64,000 nt of DNA from Chitinophagaceae bacterium (lineage in GTDB: Bacteria > Bacteroidota > Bacteroidia > Chitinophagales > Chitinophagaceae), in assembly GCA_947446645.1 (NCBI GenBank), contig CANFHA010000020.1:29042-93041 (forward strand), given 5' to 3'. This document shows, piece after piece, positions 17,951 through 26,153 of the stretch (positions are counted from its first letter, which is position 1; every line of letters starts with the position of its first letter). Position numbers and translations under genes: made by a program. The notes under the pieces were generated by a model. That model was not told the origin of the DNA. It did not search any database and saw only the letters and a program-made list of their open reading frames with translations.

Positions 17951-17990
17951 AATAACAGATCAGCCCGCAAACGCGGGCTGATCTGTTATT
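17951..17990. terminator. Bidirectional hairpin terminator
   Basis: Perfect 18-base arms, AATAACAGATCAGCCCGC and its complement, around the loop AAAC (17969-17972). It sits between the convergent small membrane protein gene and the Mla-type ATPase gene and ends in TTATT on both strands. Confidence 0.8.
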
Positions 17991-18006
17991 GCAATAGCCG
18001 TTAATA

Positions 18007-18789
18007 CTATTCTCTGCCCTTCTCCTTTGCCTGAAGCATAGTCATTTCCTTGGCTTTGGTAAGGAATTCAGACGCAAAGATGAACTGATTCAGCTTTTCA
18101 TCTTTACTGAAAATGATGTCTTTGTTGGAGCCTTCCCATTGCTTTTTGCCCTGATAGAGGTATACAATATGATCACCGCTTTCCATAACCGTGTTCATGT
18201 CATGGGTATTGATAACTGTGGTTATATTGAACTCGGTAGTGATCTCTTTTACCAGCTTGTCGATAACAAGCGAGGTTTGCGGATCGAGGCCGGAATTAGG
18301 CTCGTCGCAGAAAAGGTATTTCGGATTCTGAACAATGGCCCGTGCCAATGCTACACGCTTCTTCATACCTCCGCTTATTTCAGCAGGGTATTTGCTATTT
18401 GCATCTTTAAGGTTTACCCGGTCCAGTACTTCGTTTACGCGTTTCAGCTTTTCCCCGTGGTTCATTTGGGTGAACATGTCCAGCGGGAACATTACATTGG
18501 CCTCGACCGTCTTACTATCAAACAAGGCACTACCCTGAAAGAGCATGCCGATCTGCTTGCGCAATTCCTTGAGCTCCTTAATGTCCATTTTTGTAATGTC
18601 CCGGCCTTCGAATAAAATCTCCCCTGAGTCTGGCGCATAGAGGCCTATCAGCACTTTCATAAAAACGGTTTTGCCACTACCGCTGGTACCAATGATAAGG
18701 CTGGTCTTGCCGGGTTCCATCTTCGCGGATACATCCTGCAACACTACCTTGCCATCAAAACTCTTCCTTACGTTTTTTACTTCGATCAT
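18007..18789 (-). CDS. ABC transporter ATPase, MlaF-like
   Basis: About 260 residues. Walker A is GTSGSGKT, the Q-loop lies in GMLFQGSALFDSKTVEANV, the signature is SGGMKKR, and Walker B is LFCDEPNSGLDP followed by the H-loop NTHDM. The SALFDSxTVxENVxFPL pattern and the SGGM variant are characteristic of the MlaF/TTG2A/Mkl group that powers phospholipid or retrograde lipid transport. ATG at 18789 is chosen over an in-frame GTG three codons upstream. The permease (MlaE) and MCE-domain (MlaD) partners expected beside it are not in this window. Confidence 0.88.
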   Translation of the reverse strand: MIEVKNVRKSFDGKVVLQDVSAKMEPGKTSLIIGTSGSGKTVFMKVLIGLYAPDSGEILFEGRDITKMDIKELKELRKQIGMLFQGSALFDSKTVEANVMFPLDMFTQMNHGEKLKRVNEVLDRVNLKDANSKYPAEISGGMKKRVALARAIVQNPKYLFCDEPNSGLDPQTSLVIDKLVKEITTEFNITTVINTHDMNTVMESGDHIVYLYQGKKQWEGSNKDIIFSKDEKLNQFIFASEFLTKAKEMTMLQAKEKGRE

Positions 18790-18845
18790 ATGCCCCACCC
18801 CTGAACGGGTTCTCCTTATTTAGTAACTGTCCTGAATTGGCTCTG

Positions 18846-19271
18846 CTATTCTACAAGATCATAGCCAACTACATTTTTTGCAACACTGTCGCCCTTGCTA
18901 TTCTTAACTGTTATCCGCCCTTCAAAGTCATGCTCCTTGTCGCCTGCATCATTCACATATTTTGCATTGAGCTTTACAGTAAGGTCATTTTGCTCATAGG
19001 TTTCATCCATGGTATTTGCTACGGAATCAATGATGCAGGCGCTGAGGCGCATGCGAACCAGCTTATCATTAATAAAAACAAATGCCACGCTGTCATAGTC
19101 CTGCACAAAGAGGTAGTTTCCCTTTTCGAGGTCAGACCCGTTTTGTGCAAAAAAAGACCCGGCATTTATTTCTTTCGGCACCTCGCGAAAAGTACTGAGC
19201 TGCAATGCCGGATGATTTTGCCGACAAGAACAAAGTAAAAGCAGGCAGCAAAACGCAGGTATTGATCTCAT
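18846..19271 (-). CDS. Small lipoprotein of unknown function
   Basis: A 141-residue protein with a short hydrophobic N-terminus and lipobox LLCSC, so Cys16 is probably lipidated. The mature part is beta-rich and charged (GSDLEKGNYLFVQDYDSVAF, LTVKLNAKYVNDAGDKEHDF). No family recognised. It lies between the acyl-CoA carboxylase gene (14 bases upstream) and the MlaF-like ATPase gene (56 bases downstream) on the same strand, so the three may share a transcript. Confidence 0.7.
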   Translation of the reverse strand: MRSIPAFCCLLLLCSCRQNHPALQLSTFREVPKEINAGSFFAQNGSDLEKGNYLFVQDYDSVAFVFINDKLVRMRLSACIIDSVANTMDETYEQNDLTVKLNAKYVNDAGDKEHDFEGRITVKNSKGDSVAKNVVGYDLVE

Positions 19272-19285
19272 AGCTAACAGCCCGG

Positions 19286-20914
19286 TTACACCTGGAACAC
19301 GCCCATTTTAAATTCCTTGTTCGTCTGTGCGTGATTTGAGGCATTAATGCCTTCAGAGATCACTGAGCGCGTCTCAGCCGGATCTATGATCTCATCTACC
19401 CAAAGCCTTGCGGCTGCGTAGTAAGATGAGGTCTGGCTTTCGTAGCGGTCCACAATTTCTTTGAGCATTGCTTTTTCCTTTTCAGGGTCTATTTCCTCAC
19501 CCTTTGCCTTCAGAGAAGCTACCTGAATCTGGAGCAATGTTTTCGCAGCCTGCTCACCACCCATCACTGCTATCTTAGCATTTGGCCATGCATAAATGAA
19601 GCGGGGATCGTATGCCTTGCCACACATAGCATAGTTGCCTGCGCCGTAAGAATTGCCTATTATGATCGTAATTTTTGGCACTATTGAGTTAGCAACTGCA
19701 TTAACCAGCTTTGCGCCATCTTTTATGATGCCGGAATGCTCACTGCGGCTGCCTACCATGAAGCCGGTAACATCCTGCAGAAATACGAGTGGTATTTTCT
19801 TCTGGTTACAGTTCATAATAAAGCGGGCAGCCTTGTCTGCGCTGTCGTTGTAGATGACACCGCCAAGCTGCATTTCACCTTTGCCACTCTTCACAATCTT
19901 GCGCTGGTTGGCTACAATACCTACCGCCCAGCCATCTACCCGTGCATAGCCACATACAATAGTCTTGCCATAATCTTCTTTAAACTGGTCGAATTCCGAA
20001 CCGTCAACGATGCACTTGATGACGTCTACTACATCGTATTGCTTATTGTTTTGCGGAGATACGAGACCATATATTTCGTTGGCTTCCTTCTTAGGTGCAA
20101 CGGGCTTTATACGATCGTAGCCCATGCGTGGCTGCTCACCTATCTTGTCCATTATGCGGCGCACCTGGTCCAGGCACTCCTGCTCGGTATCAAATTTATA
20201 ATCGGCAATACCGCTTACCTCTGTATGCATTTTAGCGCCACCCAGCGTTTGTATGTCTACATCTTCCCCTATGGCTGCCTTTACCAGGTATGGACCTGCA
20301 AGGAAAATGGAGCCGTTACCTTCCACCATCAGCGTCTCATCGCTCATGATGGGCAGGTAAGCACCGCCTGCTACACAACTACCCATCACAGCAGCTATCT
20401 GCGTAATGCCCATTGCGCTCATCTGCGCATTGTTGCGGAATATGCGGCCGAAGTGCTCCTTATCCGGGAATATCTCATCCTGCATAGGCAGGTATACGCC
20501 TGCGCTATCTACTATATAAATTACCGGCAGGTGGTTCTCCATAGCGATCTCCTGCATGCGCAAGTTCTTCTTGCCCGTGATGGGGAACCATGCACCCGCC
20601 TTTACTGTATTATCATTTGCAACGATGACGCACTGGCGACCGTGTACATAACCAAGACCCGCAACAGTGCCGCCGGCAGGGCAGCCACCATGTTCCTTAT
20701 ACATCTCATAGCCCACAAACGCACCTATCTCCGTAAACACACTGCCTTTGTCTATGAGATATTGAATACGCTCACGCGGGCTCATTTTACCTTTCTCGCG
20801 GGCTTTGTCCATTGCCTTTTTGCCCCCGCCCATGCTTATTACGCCATGTCGTTGTTTCATCTGGCTTACAGCCAGCCGCATAGCATCATCATTTTTGTTG
20901 AATTCCAGGTCCAT
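19286..20914 (-). CDS. Acyl-CoA carboxylase, carboxyltransferase (beta) subunit
   Basis: A 542-residue biotin-dependent carboxyltransferase. Two crotonase-like halves are visible: the N half with GGGKKAMDKAREKGKMSPRE, GYVHGRQCVIVANDNTVKAG and VDSAGVYLPMQDEIFPD, and the C half with VIYNDSADKAARFIMNCNQ, PLVFLQDVTGFMVGSRSEHS and YGAGNYAMCGKAYDPRF. The ending KEFKMGVFQV and the VDSAGVYLP form favour the methylcrotonyl-CoA carboxylase branch over propionyl-CoA carboxylase; this is not certain. The biotin-carboxylase subunit is not nearby. Confidence 0.9.
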   Translation of the reverse strand: MDLEFNKNDDAMRLAVSQMKQRHGVISMGGGKKAMDKAREKGKMSPRERIQYLIDKGSVFTEIGAFVGYEMYKEHGGCPAGGTVAGLGYVHGRQCVIVANDNTVKAGAWFPITGKKNLRMQEIAMENHLPVIYIVDSAGVYLPMQDEIFPDKEHFGRIFRNNAQMSAMGITQIAAVMGSCVAGGAYLPIMSDETLMVEGNGSIFLAGPYLVKAAIGEDVDIQTLGGAKMHTEVSGIADYKFDTEQECLDQVRRIMDKIGEQPRMGYDRIKPVAPKKEANEIYGLVSPQNNKQYDVVDVIKCIVDGSEFDQFKEDYGKTIVCGYARVDGWAVGIVANQRKIVKSGKGEMQLGGVIYNDSADKAARFIMNCNQKKIPLVFLQDVTGFMVGSRSEHSGIIKDGAKLVNAVANSIVPKITIIIGNSYGAGNYAMCGKAYDPRFIYAWPNAKIAVMGGEQAAKTLLQIQVASLKAKGEEIDPEKEKAMLKEIVDRYESQTSSYYAAARLWVDEIIDPAETRSVISEGINASNHAQTNKEFKMGVFQV

Positions 20915-21090
20915 AAGAACAAAAATAGCTTTTAATTGATAATTTAACCTACCGCCGTACTAAAGCCCGTGGCATTTTGTATAATAAATGTCGCGTCTAC
21001 ACATATACAATTCTACAAACTTATGAAGCCGGATTGGTAAGCTAGCAATTATACCCAATCTGGCCAATTCTCCGGCGAAGTTTCGCGTGC

Positions 21091-21098
21091 TATATTTG
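21091..21098 (+). promoter_or_regulatory. Possible -7 element (TATATTTG) for pth
   Basis: TATATTTG matches TAnnTTTG and is only 4 bases before the pth ATG. Transcription starting about 7 bases after the element would begin at or next to the start codon, giving a leaderless or nearly leaderless message. No TTG box at normal spacing. Confidence 0.35.
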
Positions 21099-21102
21099 CA
21101 AC

Positions 21103-21663
21103 ATGAAATTTCTGATCGTCGGGCTGGGAAATATAGGCATGGAATATGATGCTACCCGCCATAATATAGGCTTTGAAGTTGCAGATACCTTTGTGATAAA
21201 GAACGGCGGCACCTACCGGCTGGACCGCCATGCCCATGTGGCCGAGGTGAAGTGGAAGGGTAAAACATTTGTAGTGATAAAGCCAACGACCTATATGAAC
21301 CTCAGCGGCAAAGCGCTGAAGTACTGGATGGATAAAGAAAAGATTCCGGTAGAAAATGTACTGGTGATAGTAGATGACCTTGCGTTGCCGCTGGGCACAC
21401 TGCGCCTGCGAGCCTCCGGCAGCGATGCCGGGCACAATGGCCTTAAAAATATTCAACTGGTGCTCACCAATGATAAGTATCCCCGTTTACGATTTGGAAT
21501 AGGCAGTGACTTCCCAAAGGGCCGCCAGGTAGAATTTGTACTGGGTAAATGGAAACCATCGGAAGTGGCTATGGTAAAAGAAATGCTGCTAAAAAGCGTA
21601 GATGCGATAGAATGCTTTGCAAGCCAGGGAATAGGTAAGGCAATGACGGAGTGTAATAAGTAA
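21103..21663 (+). CDS. pth: Peptidyl-tRNA hydrolase
   Basis: Releases tRNA from prematurely dissociated peptidyl-tRNA; essential in most bacteria. At 186 residues it has the standard length. Hallmarks: IVGLGNIGMEYDATRHNIGF with the catalytic His, KPTTYMNLSG with the Asn that contacts substrate, VDDLALPLG with the catalytic Asp, and GSDAGHNGLKNI. The usual neighbouring ribosomal L25 gene is absent from this window. Starts at the ATG that directly gives the family N-terminus MKFLIVGLGN. Confidence 0.96.
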   Translation: MKFLIVGLGNIGMEYDATRHNIGFEVADTFVIKNGGTYRLDRHAHVAEVKWKGKTFVVIKPTTYMNLSGKALKYWMDKEKIPVENVLVIVDDLALPLGTLRLRASGSDAGHNGLKNIQLVLTNDKYPRLRFGIGSDFPKGRQVEFVLGKWKPSEVAMVKEMLLKSVDAIECFASQGIGKAMTECNK

Positions 21664-22030
21664 AAACCCAAACCCCTAAAGGGGCTTCGCTTGAGAATAC
21701 CTCTTCAACTTTGGGATTAATTTTGGTCAACTATCGTTGTTCCGGGCCAATTATTTCGTCTGTATCAATTTAACGACCTTACCGTCCTTCCTTTGAATAT
21801 AGGTTTCGGGAGAACCACCTTTTTTCGTTCGGACAGAACCGTATACCGCCCAAGTAGAATCATCAAGCAATATTGCCTTATCGGGCTTTTTTTTGTTGGA
21901 AACATCACTACCAATTTTTGGTACCCATATCAGAAACAATAATGTCTTTCCATGGCATGTGCTAAAGTTATCGAAAATTATATTTCACTCATCTATCGCA
22001 GTTAGATACTGGCATAAAGGCACAAAACAC
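21664..22030. other. Gap between pth and the CheB-CheR kinase gene
   Basis: Contains a short CCCC-TAAA-GGGG hairpin (21673-21684) that may terminate pth, and on the minus strand a possible small open frame (21751-21939) described separately. Nothing else is recognised. Confidence 0.5.
21751..21939 (-). CDS. Questionable 62-residue ORF
   Basis: Reads from a TTG at 21939 as MFLIWVPKIGSDVSNKKKPD to ETYIQRKDGKVVKLIQTK, then TAA. The frame stays open upstream to a TGA near 21985 but has no ATG. The C-terminal half looks protein-like (DDSTWAVYGSVRTKKGG). It could be the tail of a decayed gene or a real short protein. No family recognised. Confidence 0.25.
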   Translation of the reverse strand: MFLIWVPKIGSDVSNKKKPDKAILLDDSTWAVYGSVRTKKGGSPETYIQRKDGKVVKLIQTK

Positions 22031-25000
22031 CTATATAGCTACCGGAATATAAATATCAAATGTAGCACCATGATTTGGTTTACCCGTTGCGGTTATAATG
22101 CCTTTGTGGTTTTCTACTATTCTTTTGCAGATGGCCAACCCTATGCCGGTTCCCTTATATTCATTGTACTCGTGGAGGCGCTCAAAAACATTGAATATTC
22201 TTTCCTTATACTGCGGCTCAAAACCAATCCCATTATCCGATAGCGAAAGGTGGCAATAATTTACGTCTGGCATGAGCTCACTGATATTGAGTTTACTTCC
22301 TGCGGCTGTTTTACATTTGAGCACCATCCTCAGATTTCTTCCGGGATCTGCAAATTTCAAAGAATTACTGATAAGATTGAATATAAGCTGGCGAAATTGA
22401 AAAGGTATAATACTGGCTTCGCAAAGCTTCCCCACCTTTATTACCGCTTTCTTTTCCACGAGCTCTTCCTTAAAATCTGATACCAGCCCGGCAACAATGG
22501 TCCCGAGTTCAGTTTTCTCAAAACTATGGATCGTATTCTTAACCCTGGAATAGGTAAGCAGGTCTTCGATTAGTTGCTGCATGCGTTTTGCGGTGTCATG
22601 CATTCTCTGCAGATAGTCCTTACCGGTAGCGGACAATTTCTTTTGCTCCTCATCGAGCAGGATGGAAGAAAAATTCTTGATCTTACGCAGTGGCTCCTGC
22701 AGATCATGACTGGACAAAAAAGTAAAGGTTTCCAGCTCTTTGTTCATTTTTTCGAGACTGATATTCTTCTCCTCCAGCGACTGGTAGCTCTGTTTCAATT
22801 CTGCCGTACGGTCGCTGATGATCTCTTCAAGGCCTTCGAGCTCTGCCTTGCCTTTTCGGTTGCGCTCGGTGGTGTCAGTAAAGGCCAGTAATATCAATTG
22901 TTCATGCTGCAGTTTCTGAACAATCTGGCGCCCGTTGAGCAGCATCGTCTTCTTACCTATATGGGGAAACATATGGGTTATCTCATAGTCGTAGAAGAAG
23001 CTTTCTTTAGGAATAATGTCCTCCAGCAGCTCCCGAAGCTGCGGTATATCCCACTGGTGATTGCCCAGTTCGTAGAGCAGCTTACCCTCTGTATCCTGCT
23101 GCTGCACCTGAAAATTTTTATAGAACGCATTGTTAGCCGACTTTACACGAAGATTCTTGTCTAATATCAGCATGGGCTCATGCAGTGTCGTTACAATGGC
23201 TTCAGACAGTTCGTAAGCTTCCACCACCTGGTCATTGCGCGTCTGCAGCTCCTGGTTAGTTGTGATCAGCTCCTCATTTGCTGATTCGATTTCTTCCTTT
23301 GAAGTTTCCAGCTCTTCATTCATACACTGAAATTCTTCGTTGCTGGAAAGTATCTCCTCCTGAGCTGCCTGCAGTACTTTATTAGATTTTTCCTTTTCCT
23401 CGCTCACAGATACCAACTCAGCACGAACCACGACCAGCTCTTCTTTAAGCCTTTTAATGTTCGTATTCTTCTGCGTCAGTGCAGTTTTATTAGTATTGCC
23501 GATATGCACTGCGACATGCAACTGCTCAGTAAATACGATAAGGAGCATAGGCTCCTCTCCTACCAGTTTCAATGGCAAAATATCGATTGAAACAACCGAT
23601 GATTCTGCGCCATCCTTCAGCTCAATTCCGGATTTGCGAATTTCCCGCTTCGTCTGAACGGCTTTATTGATCCCGTCCAGCAACTCAAAGGCGATCTCGG
23701 CACGCGCCATGTTCAGTATATGCAATGTAGCCTTACCCGTGGTGTGCTGAAGGAATTTTTCGGTTGCCCCTTTGAACTCCACTATATTCATTGCATAGTT
23801 GATGACAACATAAGCCGGGAGATAACGGGAAAAGAGGATAGAGTTAATTGTTGTATCGGGCAAATCTGCAAACTGCTGATCCTGATCCATTTTCTGCGGC
23901 TGTTCCTCCCGAACCGCAATTAGAGGATGAGGGGCAGGCATATTCAGATCGGGCAGACTACGGAAACCATCTTTTCGTGTATATATTTTATGTTGCCTGT
24001 CCTTGCTTGAAAACAGCTTGGACGAGGCCATATTTTCCGACTTGCCAAGTATAAGAAAACCGCCATCATTCAGCGCATAGTGAAAGGTTGTGAGTGCTTT
24101 GCGCTGCATAGCTGCTTCGAGATAAATGAACAGGTTGCAGCAGCTGATGAAGTCAATGCGCGAAAAAGGCGGATTGCTGAGAATGTTGTGTGGCGCAAAG
24201 GTGCAAAGATCACGAACAGATTTAATGACCTTATAGTTGCCACTATCTTCCGTAAAAAAGCGCTGCAAGCGTTTGGGAGATATGCCGGACACCTCCTGTT
24301 TTGAATACACCCCAAGCCTTGCCTTTCTTATAGCATCCTCACTAAGATCTGTAGCGAAAATCTGCACCTGCTTGCCAGAATACTTATCGCCCAATATCTC
24401 TATAAGCAACATTGCCATTGAATATGCCTCCTGACCGGTGGAGCATGCTGCCACCCATATTCTCAGCGTTTCGTTTGGTGCCTTGCCTTTCAGCAGGCGA
24501 GGAAATAAAGTTGTCTTAAAATACTGGAACGCATCAGCATCCCTGAAAAAATCGGTAAAATTGATCAGGAGGTCATTGTAGAGTACTCTTATTTCCCGTT
24601 CGTTTGCCTTAAGTAGTTTTACATATTGCCGGAGTGTAGTAAACTTATAGAAAAACATTCTTCGCAGAATGCGCCTCTTTATTGTATTCATTTTGTAGTG
24701 AGTAAAGTCTACACCCACGCCTTCGCAGAGTAATTTCAGCACTATTTTCAGATCGGTACTATCATCTTCAATTATGGTTCCGTCCCATGCTTTACGAGAC
24801 TTATTTTTACCAACAATGTGCCTGGCAATACGGCCCAGTTCCAGCGCTATCTCCTTTGGTGAAAGGATAAAGTCGGCCACTCCTTCGTTTATCGCAGACT
24901 CCGGCATGCTGCTATATTTAGCCGAATTATCCTGGGCAAAGGTGATGCCGCCTTCCTGCTTTATCATCTTTAGCCCCTGTGTACCATCGGATGCATTTCC

Positions 25001-25423
25001 GGAAAGCACAACGCCGATTGCATCTTCTTTATGAGTTTCGGCAAGCGATGTAAACAATATATCGATGGACATTGCGGGTCCGTTCTTTGAACGCGGAATC
25101 AGTTGTATATGCCCGTCCGTTACTTCAATGCCCTTGTTGTATGGAATGACATATAGGTTATTAGGCTCCATCCGGTCCATATCCTCTATTTCCTGCACCA
25201 CCATCTTTGTAGACTTCGCTAAAAGTGATACAAGCATGCTTTTATAATCAGGGCTGAGATGCTGGACAAATATGAACGCCATTCCCGTATCAGGGGGAAG
25301 GTTTTGCAAAAGCTCAGTAACGGCCTCTAATCCCCCGGACGAAGCACCAATGGCCACAATAGGGAATGTTGCACCTTTCGAACCTGACTTCTTTTCCTCG
25401 TTCTGCATACTTACTTTTAACAT
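22031..25423 (-). CDS. CheB-CheR-PAS-histidine kinase hybrid
   Basis: A 1130-residue multidomain signalling protein. Residues about 20-210 form a CheB methylesterase domain with catalytic Ser28 (GASSGG), His55 (VQHLSPD) and Asp146 (GNASDGTQG). Residues about 220-490 form a CheR methyltransferase with the SAM site WVAACSTGQEAYSMAM and the CNLFIY motif. A PAS-like segment (about 545-640), a long coiled coil (about 650-735) and a second PAS (about 745-865) follow, then a HisKA domain with SHDLQEPLRKIKNF and an HATPase domain with NLISNSLKFA, DNGIGF and GTGIGLAICK. No receiver domain and no own phosphoacceptor Asp; a single-domain receiver is encoded just upstream. No flagellar or chemotaxis genes are nearby, so the methylation targets are unknown. 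Confidence 0.9.
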   Translation of the reverse strand: MLKVSMQNEEKKSGSKGATFPIVAIGASSGGLEAVTELLQNLPPDTGMAFIFVQHLSPDYKSMLVSLLAKSTKMVVQEIEDMDRMEPNNLYVIPYNKGIEVTDGHIQLIPRSKNGPAMSIDILFTSLAETHKEDAIGVVLSGNASDGTQGLKMIKQEGGITFAQDNSAKYSSMPESAINEGVADFILSPKEIALELGRIARHIVGKNKSRKAWDGTIIEDDSTDLKIVLKLLCEGVGVDFTHYKMNTIKRRILRRMFFYKFTTLRQYVKLLKANEREIRVLYNDLLINFTDFFRDADAFQYFKTTLFPRLLKGKAPNETLRIWVAACSTGQEAYSMAMLLIEILGDKYSGKQVQIFATDLSEDAIRKARLGVYSKQEVSGISPKRLQRFFTEDSGNYKVIKSVRDLCTFAPHNILSNPPFSRIDFISCCNLFIYLEAAMQRKALTTFHYALNDGGFLILGKSENMASSKLFSSKDRQHKIYTRKDGFRSLPDLNMPAPHPLIAVREEQPQKMDQDQQFADLPDTTINSILFSRYLPAYVVINYAMNIVEFKGATEKFLQHTTGKATLHILNMARAEIAFELLDGINKAVQTKREIRKSGIELKDGAESSVVSIDILPLKLVGEEPMLLIVFTEQLHVAVHIGNTNKTALTQKNTNIKRLKEELVVVRAELVSVSEEKEKSNKVLQAAQEEILSSNEEFQCMNEELETSKEEIESANEELITTNQELQTRNDQVVEAYELSEAIVTTLHEPMLILDKNLRVKSANNAFYKNFQVQQQDTEGKLLYELGNHQWDIPQLRELLEDIIPKESFFYDYEITHMFPHIGKKTMLLNGRQIVQKLQHEQLILLAFTDTTERNRKGKAELEGLEEIISDRTAELKQSYQSLEEKNISLEKMNKELETFTFLSSHDLQEPLRKIKNFSSILLDEEQKKLSATGKDYLQRMHDTAKRMQQLIEDLLTYSRVKNTIHSFEKTELGTIVAGLVSDFKEELVEKKAVIKVGKLCEASIIPFQFRQLIFNLISNSLKFADPGRNLRMVLKCKTAAGSKLNISELMPDVNYCHLSLSDNGIGFEPQYKERIFNVFERLHEYNEYKGTGIGLAICKRIVENHKGIITATGKPNHGATFDIYIPVAI

Positions 25424-25438
25424 AGATCGGTGTTGAAC

Positions 25439-25900
25439 TTATACTTCCTGGAGGTTGAGCATGAATTTACCCCTTGCAGGCTGATATGGATTTTTCTCCA
25501 GAAACTCAAGTGCCATCTGTATGCACTTTATAAGTTCGGGGAAGTCGCATTTGTGCAGATAGTAGTGCGCTCCATTATCGTACAATTCATTTGCGAAGTC
25601 ATCGCCAAGAGAAGTAGAGCAGATGATCACCGGTATCTTTTTCAGTTTCTCGTCTCTCTTTATTTCCACAAGACATTCCGCGCCGTTTTTGCGGGGCATG
25701 TTATTGTCAAGAAAAAGTACGTCAGGAAGATTGTCTGTATTTGCAAAAAGGTACTTCATCAGTTGCGCACCATCATTTACCGTAGTTAGGAGCGCCTGTA
25801 TTGGCACTGATCTAAGTGCCTTTTCAAAAAAATAACGATCGTCCTTGTCATCATCTGCGAGGAGAATGTTCAAAGGCACGTTTGACGATATGGATTTCAT
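25439..25900 (-). CDS. Single-domain response regulator
   Basis: A 153-residue receiver domain without output domain. Acidic cluster ADDDKDD at 15-21, phosphoacceptor Asp65 (FLDNNMP), Thr/Ser switch in CSTSLGDD, and conserved Lys in YLHKCDF. This is the Rcp1-like type of receiver. It is the first gene of a unit whose next gene, 15 bases later, is the CheB-CheR kinase, its likely phosphodonor. Confidence 0.9.
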   Translation of the reverse strand: MKSISSNVPLNILLADDDKDDRYFFEKALRSVPIQALLTTVNDGAQLMKYLFANTDNLPDVLFLDNNMPRKNGAECLVEIKRDEKLKKIPVIICSTSLGDDFANELYDNGAHYYLHKCDFPELIKCIQMALEFLEKNPYQPARGKFMLNLQEV

Positions 25901-26100
25901 GCCCTATCAATTTAATCACTCTGCAAAAACAATGGCAAAGAGGTAGTGAACAAAAAAATGCCGGAGATTTTGCGTCAGGCAGAAAGCGTAGAGAAGAAAT
26001 AATGCAGCTAAGGTATTAGGCTTTGTAAAGGCCTCTTTATAAAGATACGCTTTAACATGGGCAATATCCTATAAAATATGTTAAGAAGGAGCTATTAACA

Positions 26101-26129
26101 AAACCGGCAGCTTTTACGGCTGCCGGTTT
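26101..26129 (-). terminator. Hairpin terminator of pruA
   Basis: Eleven-base perfect arms AAACCGGCAGC/GCTGCCGGTTT around a 7-base loop, lying 25 bases past the pruA stop on its strand and continuing into TTTTGTTAATA. Confidence 0.75.
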
Positions 26130-26153
26130 ATTTTAAGTTAAACAAATCTGCTC

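Noticed and set aside
19736..20935. 399-residue open frame opposite the acyl-CoA carboxylase gene
   Set aside because: The sense strand encodes a clear carboxyltransferase; the antisense translation is Tyr/His-rich and has no domain pattern.
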